Origin: an uncultured Clostridia bacterium
GTDB lineage: Bacteria > Bacillota > Clostridia > Lachnospirales > CAG-274
DNA length: 64,000 bases
Direction of reading: 5' to 3'
NCBI GenBank assembly: GCA_947591605.1
Contig: CANQDF010000001.1
Coordinates: 62,001 to 126,000, forward strand
Shown here: positions 60,301 through 64,000 of the stretch, piece by piece
How positions within the stretch are numbered: the stretch's first letter is position 1
Layout of the letters: each line of letters starts with the position of its first letter
Made by a program: the position numbers and the translations under genes
Notes under the pieces: generated by a model
Seen by the model: only the letters and a program-made list of their open reading frames with translations
The model's database searches: none
Told to the model about the DNA's origin: nothing

Positions 60301-61318
60301 TGACATAGACACGGCGGTAGGTCTTATTGCTCCGGGTCAGACCATAGTACTCAAGGAGGGCGTGTACAAGAGGACGGCGCCTATCGAGATAGAGCTTGGC
60401 AACGACGGCACGTCGGAGGCATACAAGACCATGAAGGCAGAGGACGGCAAGAGCGCTGTGCTGGACTTCGGCGGTGAGAGCCAGGGCGTTATACACACGG
60501 GCAATTACTGGAGGATAAGCGGTATAGACTTCAGACACAGCGGCGACAACCTCAAATGCTATCATCTGGGAGGCAGCCACAATATAATAGAGAACTGCGT
60601 ATTCCATGATAACGGCGACCTCGGCTTGCAGATAAGCCGTACCTACGGCACAGAGGACAGGAGCCTGTGGCCCTCGTATAACCTTATATCAAACTGCGAG
60701 GCATATAACAACTGCGATCCGTCAAAGATAAATGCGGACGGTTTTGGTGCAAAGCTCACCGTAGGTGAGGGAAATGTATTCAAGGGCTGCAAGTCACACC
60801 ACAATGTAGACGACGGCTGGGATCTGTATACAAAGGTAAACAGCGGTGCGATAGGTGCTGTAAGGCTTGAAAACTGTGTTGCATACAAAAACGGTATCAA
60901 GCTTAACGAGGACGGCACCGAAGCCGAGTACGGCGGAGGCGGCAACAACGGCTTTAAGCTCGGCGGTGAAAACGTGGGCGTTAAGCATATGCTTGTAAAC
61001 TGCGAGGCATACGGCAACCTGCATAACGGCATTACCACCAATTCCAACCCTATGCTGAGCCTTGAAAATGTCAAGAGCCATGATAACGGGGCGGCAAATA
61101 TCCGCCTTTACAGCGACAAGCCGGAGGAATACAGCTACGACCTTAAGGGTGTTGTTTCCTATAACGGCGGCGAGGATGATATAATCGGCTCCGTAAACGA
61201 GGACAAGGACTATGCAAACAACAGCACGGTGCCTGCTTTAAGCGACATCAACTACTTCTTTACGGACGGCAGCTCCAAAAACGCATCGGGTGCGGCACTG
61301 CCTGCCGATATGAAATAA
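57398..61318 (+). CDS. Secreted multidomain pectate lyase, PL9 with Ig-like domains
   Basis: 1306 residues. Signal peptide (about 1-24, ending VYA), a concanavalin-like sandwich (about 25-225), three to four Big_3-type Ig-like domains (about 228-575, each with a V(V)TYDDGS or AEFNDGS-type block), a second sandwich (about 580-830), a linker Ig-like region, and the PL9 right-handed beta-helix (about 950-1290: YVSPEGTFLGDGTSEKPYDI, NADGFGAKLTVGEGNVFKGC, HHNVDDGWDLYTKVNSG). PL9 enzymes cleave polygalacturonate by beta-elimination with a catalytic Lys and Ca; the KL in GFGAKLTVG fits that Lys. There is no dockerin or anchor at the C-terminus, so it is probably free or bound by its sandwich domains. 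Confidence 0.9.
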   Translation: MKKCLSLSLAVIMAIGSVHAAVYADEAWQSGWTGKAGSSNFTVEASGESVTMSNDKVNNGKFTNDEDSIIYYAAAASSDADFELSAKVHIDEYSVMEESSNPNQSSVGIAVLDELYNKTDEVAYTNSVFLGTWAEKKDSDIAFYPITRDNSAQKSEGEPLSDSFKNSGTDLGDYELTIKKTGNAYTLTCGENSETVEVNSMSGEVYPCLYIARNVKATFTDVKFEADNRKAVSLETEGECKTEYLYGDKLDLSGLKVVVTYDDGSREETSDYLVKGYNPNKIGTQTVKLVRGSVSAQIPVTVSKRKVTKLNVDYAPVKTEYYKGMSFRSDGIQVTAEFNDGSTSVLEEGDYEMKLGGKDLTDGTVLASEGRSNVKVSFKNKTGYSDGGKYDTFMIDVKDEPLTGIEITKPSKTVYYTGDEFDPAGMEVYAVFGGKKELINKGEYTVSGFDSSKAGDISVSIALKGNGEASAPLALTVNERKPDRLEITSYPKTTYEPGEALDDKFMAVSLVYDNGDREPLVKGTDYTVSAGEDVPAADGSLSRKITVTPADSSLSPVVIPAVVKANTQNVWKKTVFGQSSGYDKQEDGTTGVTAENYGTVDGRINVRSWNGSGKVTNDHDGMSYYYTTAEADKNFFLSAEITVNKYLEHDNDDTKRNGQEAFGIMLRDVIPLDDGSGSMTTDANAAAKDEDGTPKPLEGNTVFASNMIIIGGYSGTGWPNDPSSASYEKNTQINRINMLARTGVEAPDGGGTRVGPYALSSSFPKEGNKYIITVRRVNGGIYAQCTDEQTGEVTDSCFYDDTFLAQQDKDNIYVGFFTARWADIDVENVTFYESERAYDMTVSSSESLSGTPALTIDSGRYSDDEDYTVRLHSEDSSGRVSVRLNNSLIAEDLPIDGQGIEIPARLEPNAENKLTVLFTPSDTLSLTSYEPLIARQSIICRDFDKNAKTVYVSPEGTFLGDGTSEKPYDIDTAVGLIAPGQTIVLKEGVYKRTAPIEIELGNDGTSEAYKTMKAEDGKSAVLDFGGESQGVIHTGNYWRISGIDFRHSGDNLKCYHLGGSHNIIENCVFHDNGDLGLQISRTYGTEDRSLWPSYNLISNCEAYNNCDPSKINADGFGAKLTVGEGNVFKGCKSHHNVDDGWDLYTKVNSGAIGAVRLENCVAYKNGIKLNEDGTEAEYGGGGNNGFKLGGENVGVKHMLVNCEAYGNLHNGITTNSNPMLSLENVKSHDNGAANIRLYSDKPEEYSYDLKGVVSYNGGEDDIIGSVNEDKDYANNSTVPALSDINYFFTDGSSKNASGAALPADMK

Positions 61319-61327
61319 AAAAATAAT

Positions 61328-61370
61328 ACTGCTGTGGGGCAAAATTTATATTGCCTCACAGCAGTTTTTT
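61328..61370 (+). terminator. Terminator of PL9 gene
   Basis: ACTGCTGTGgGGCAA and TTGCCtCACAGCAGT pair around a short A/T loop and are followed by six T. Confidence 0.85.
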
Positions 61371-61451
61371 GTGTCCGGATAAAATGCCGCAAGCAAGATG
61401 CTTTACGGCATAACGGAAAAAGCCGAAGAATGATTTGTGAAGTGCTGTGCT

Positions 61452-62723
61452 TTACAGCCTGCGTATACCGAAAAGTGCATTGAGCACAGCCCAGTTCTGA
61501 GGAAAATCCCTTTCAAGGTTCCAGTAGCCTATGCCTGCAAGCGAGTAGCGCTCCAGCAGCATAAGCTTTGCATATATGCTTTTTGCATCCTCAAACCATA
61601 CCTCGTGGGTATCGTCCGCATATCTGAAATAGGGCGACTGTGCCGTTTCGTCATAGAGTATGTCGGCACCGTTTTCGCCTGCAAGTATAACGGCACGCTG
61701 AGGCGAGAGCGAAACAGCCTTTGTTACCCCCTTTTCATAGGGCAGGGGCCAGTCGTAGCCGTAAAGCGGTATGCCCATCAAAAGCTTTTCGGGCGGTATC
61801 TCCGTTACGGCATAGGCAAGCACCCTCTCAACATTGTTTATGGGAGCGACCGCCATAGGCGGGCCGTAGGTATATCCCCACTCATACGTCATTGTAAGGG
61901 CAAGGTTTGAGGCACGCCCGAGGGCGTAATAATCGTGAGCCTCATACAGCAGTCCGCTCTGTGATGCCGAGGTTTTGGGCGCAAGGGCTACAAGGGACAA
62001 AAAACCGTTTGAGTTAAGCGTGTCGGTAAGCCTTTTTACAAAGGCGGCATATGCCTCCTTGTTGCGCTCGGGCACATACTCAAAGTCGATATCCAGCCCG
62101 TAATAGCCCTTGATCTCCATATTGTTAAGAACCTTTTGTATAAGTATATCCTGCAAATAATCGGAGTTTAAAAGGGTATCCGCAAGCTCGTTTGAAAAGC
62201 TGCCGTCCTCGGTCAGAGTGGAAAGCAGCATTATCGGCTTTACACCGTACGAATACGCAAGCGCTATTACCTCCTCGTCGTCGGGCGATATAAGCTCGCC
62301 CTCGGGAGTAAAGCCGTAGGTGAATACGGTAAGCATGGACAGGTACGGCAGCGCCTTTACCGTAAGCGCCCTGTCCGTATAAGGATAGGTATAGGCATTT
62401 ACAAGCAGGCTCCTGCCCCTTTGGTAATCGTCGTCGTAGCTTATTACAAGGGTTTCTCCCGGATATATTGCCCTGCCCGATATTTGAGGATTGTTGCGCA
62501 TGAGCTGAAATACATCCGTGCCCGTTTCGTCTGCTATGGTATTGAGGGTGTCGCCGCTGCGCACCGTGTAAAGCTGCAGCGGACGCCGTATAACAAGCGT
62601 CTGCCCCGGCACAAGCGTCTGCAGCGGCGGAGAGTTGAGGGAGATAAGCGTAAAAAGCGGCACATTGTAGCTTTCGGCTATGCCTGCAAGCGTGTCGCCC
62701 GCCCTTACCGTGTGTATCAGCAT
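61452..62723 (-). CDS. LysM-GH18 peptidoglycan or spore-cortex hydrolase, SleL/YaaH-like
   Basis: 423 residues with no signal peptide. Two LysM motifs (HTVRAGDTLAGIAESYNVPL, residues 4-23, and YTVRSGDTLNTIADETGTDV, about 52-71) precede a GH18 TIM-barrel (about 105-420). The GH18 acid is Glu in GLDIDFEYVPE (near residue 212). SleL/YaaH proteins are spore-cortex N-acetylglucosaminidases. A role in sporulation is inferred from architecture; nothing else spore-specific is in the window. Ends the - strand block before the atp operon. Confidence 0.88.
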   Translation of the reverse strand: MLIHTVRAGDTLAGIAESYNVPLFTLISLNSPPLQTLVPGQTLVIRRPLQLYTVRSGDTLNTIADETGTDVFQLMRNNPQISGRAIYPGETLVISYDDDYQRGRSLLVNAYTYPYTDRALTVKALPYLSMLTVFTYGFTPEGELISPDDEEVIALAYSYGVKPIMLLSTLTEDGSFSNELADTLLNSDYLQDILIQKVLNNMEIKGYYGLDIDFEYVPERNKEAYAAFVKRLTDTLNSNGFLSLVALAPKTSASQSGLLYEAHDYYALGRASNLALTMTYEWGYTYGPPMAVAPINNVERVLAYAVTEIPPEKLLMGIPLYGYDWPLPYEKGVTKAVSLSPQRAVILAGENGADILYDETAQSPYFRYADDTHEVWFEDAKSIYAKLMLLERYSLAGIGYWNLERDFPQNWAVLNALFGIRRL

Positions 62724-62907
62724 ATATTTGTTTCCCCTTAAGATAAACTACTATAAATGTATGCGCCTTTTTGCGTTTTGTTGCATGCCGCTGCCCTGCT
62801 TATACACGGCTGTGTCGGCTTTTGCGGCATACAGGCGGCATTTTTTGCCCGTTGTTCTTAACCGACCCTCGGGAGGGGCGATTATTTAAATTTTTCCAAA
62901 AAACATA

Positions 62908-62936
62908 TTGCTTAAATTAACAGCATAATGTATAAT
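62908..62936 (+). promoter_or_regulatory. Promoter of ATP synthase operon
   Basis: TTGCTT (62908-62913), 17-base spacer, TATAAT (62931-62936), 55 bases before the first gene. Confidence 0.7.
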
Positions 62937-62990
62937 AGTTTAAAGTAAAGCACATACTTTTTTGTAAATTTTGCCGCAAGGAGGTGCGCT

Positions 62991-63266
62991 ATGGACAAAA
63001 AGGTTATAAAAGCGTTATCGCTTGTGACCCAACTGAGCATTTCCATGATCGTACCCATTGTAATGTGCTTGTTTGTGGGTATGTGGTTGGACAGGCTTGC
63101 AGGCACCTCACCGCTTTTTTTGCTTATATTTGTTTTTTTGGGCATAGGGGGCGGCTTCAGGAGCGTCTATATGATAACCAAGTCTTTTTTCGGAGGCAAG
63201 GATACCTATATAGACGTAGGCGAATATAAAAAAGGGAAGGGACCCGGCGACGGCAAGGACGGATGA
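62991..63266 (+). CDS. atpZ: AtpZ/AtpI family protein
   Basis: 91 residues with two helices (about 11-32 and 38-60), typical of the small AtpZ/putative F0F1 assembly or magnesium-uptake protein at the head of Firmicute atp operons. GMWLDRLAGTSPLFLLIFVF carries the family core with the conserved GxWLD. AAGGAGGTGCG precedes the ATG. Confidence 0.85.
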   Translation: MDKKVIKALSLVTQLSISMIVPIVMCLFVGMWLDRLAGTSPLFLLIFVFLGIGGGFRSVYMITKSFFGGKDTYIDVGEYKKGKGPGDGKDG

Positions 63267-63320
63267 AATGCAGCCGTTTAATTAAAGCGGGGCAATTCCC
63301 GGGAAAGGGGGATATGCAGT

Positions 63321-63752
63321 TTGGAAAAGGAGTTAAGGCCCTCGGATACGGTCAAGCTTATATTTGCTTCAATGGCGGGTATAACGCTTACAGTGCTTAT
63401 AGCAGGGGTCTTTATCTCAAGCGAGCCTTTAAAATTTGCGCTCGGGCTTTTGTACGGCGCAGCCGTATCGGTGGTGAGGATACTTATGCTTTCAAGGGCG
63501 GTATCCGTATCAGTACAGATGGAGCCTGCCGAGGCAAAGGCATATGCAATGGGGCAGTATAATGCAAGGATGATGCTGCTTATCGGCGCAGCCGTTGCAG
63601 GCTATTTTATAAAGGCACTGAGCATTTACGGCATCGCTCTGGGACTTATTGCGATGCAGCCCTCTGTTTATATCGCAAATTTTATCTATGAAAAGTTAGG
63701 AGGGAAAAAGTTTGAATCTGTTAATGCTAAAAAAGCTGATAGGCATAGTTGA
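63321..63752 (+). CDS. atpI: ATP synthase subunit I (AtpI-like)
   Basis: 143 residues, three or four helices (about 12-33, 38-58, 82-103, 105-125). It is the small hydrophobic I-type protein that in Firmicutes lies between atpZ and atpB and helps F0 assembly. The start is taken as TTG at 63321, eight bases after GGGGGA; no ATG in this frame gives a family-like N-terminus. It overlaps atpB by 40 bases. Confidence 0.75.
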   Translation: MEKELRPSDTVKLIFASMAGITLTVLIAGVFISSEPLKFALGLLYGAAVSVVRILMLSRAVSVSVQMEPAEAKAYAMGQYNARMMLLIGAAVAGYFIKALSIYGIALGLIAMQPSVYIANFIYEKLGGKKFESVNAKKADRHS

Positions 63753-64000
63753 CAATCCGTCGGAAGGCTTTGACATTACCTCCAAGGTGCTTGCCAAAAT
63801 AAATATAGGCGGGCAGGAGGTATGGCTTACACAGACGGTAGTCACGACATGGGTAATAATGGCGGCACTTATTATCTTTGCCTTGATAGTTCGTATAAAG
63901 CTGAGCAGCTTTAAGGAAAAGCCCGATGGCTTTCAGAACATTGTCGAGCTTGGTATAGAAAATATGTATAAGCTTGTTGTTACCTGTATGACCGAAAAGT
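63713..64000 (+). CDS. atpB: ATP synthase F0 subunit a, 3' truncated by window edge
   Basis: Proton channel subunit a. 96 residues are in the window: a leader with SKVLAKINIGGQEVWLTQ, the first helix VVTTWVIMAALIIFALIVRI, and KEKPDGFQNIVELGIENMY, the classic AtpB N-terminal block. The start is TTG at 63713, eight bases after AGGAGGG; the ATG at 63725 is too far from it. The gene runs off the window; subunits c, b, delta and so on should follow. Confidence 0.88.

Overview
The window is a 64 kb piece of a chromosome from an anaerobic, Gram-positive Clostridia-type bacterium. The evidence is the HPr kinase / Crh-like HPr / WhiA / RapZ set, a T-box in front of valS, RNase P RNA, HemZ, DnaD with a DnaI/DnaC-type helicase loader, LCP cell-wall proteins, RelA-Dtd-MBL-HemZ order, and AGGAGG ribosome sites. 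Two very large secreted pectin-degrading enzymes (CE8-CE12-dockerin and an Ig-like/PL9 pectate lyase) suggest a gut pectin specialist, perhaps near Monoglobus; that placement is inference from gene content only.

Layout. 0-7.4 kb: 3' end of glnS, two LCP paralogues, two FAD oxidoreductases. 7.5-10.7 kb: a znu-type metal ABC transporter and a CBS-domain protein. 10.8-15.7 kb: hprK, glucokinase, murB, rapZ, whiA and a Crh-like HPr lacking the active-site His. 15.7-18.6 kb: T-box and valS. 19.1-21.7 kb (-): a sugar-binding-type lipoprotein overlapping a GGDEF membrane protein. 21.7-23.5 kb: a gene-poor stretch with a small membrane protein, an orphan c-di-GMP-I riboswitch with its own promoter and terminator, and an unusual array of alternating hairpins. 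23.5-30.2 kb: truA, a second His-less HPr, pth, mfd, hflX. 30.3-35.6 kb: a MerR regulator divergent from the CE8-CE12-dockerin gene, with stacked palindromes between them. 36-41.6 kb (-): second GGDEF protein, proC, nadC, nadB, a zinc-ribbon membrane protein. 41.9-45 kb: uppP, a TPR protein with a His-rich tail, 123-bp tandem repeats and a Gfo/Idh/MocA oxidoreductase. 45.3-50.5 kb (-): DUF1858-type protein, signal peptidase I, small acidic proteins, Nudix, PrsW-like, dnaC/dnaD. 50.6-51 kb: rnpB. 51.4-56.2 kb (-): hemZ, MBL hydrolase, dtd and a relA split by an in-frame TAG. 56.4-61.3 kb: HMGL-like aldolase and PL9 lyase. 61.5-62.7 kb (-): LysM-GH18. 63-64 kb: start of the ATP synthase operon.

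Themes. Carbon regulation (HPrK with two Ser-only HPr proteins) and c-di-GMP signalling (two GGDEF proteins plus a riboswitch) sit in the same window as polysaccharide degradation. Several intergenic regions carry one family of structured element of about 240 bp, placed directly behind genes and, in two full copies, bracketed by two copies of the host gene's terminator hairpin. Stem bases in this family change in compensating pairs, so it is probably a structured RNA or a mobile structured element. I regard this element, the hairpin array behind the orphan riboswitch, and the Ser-only HPr pair as the most interesting material.
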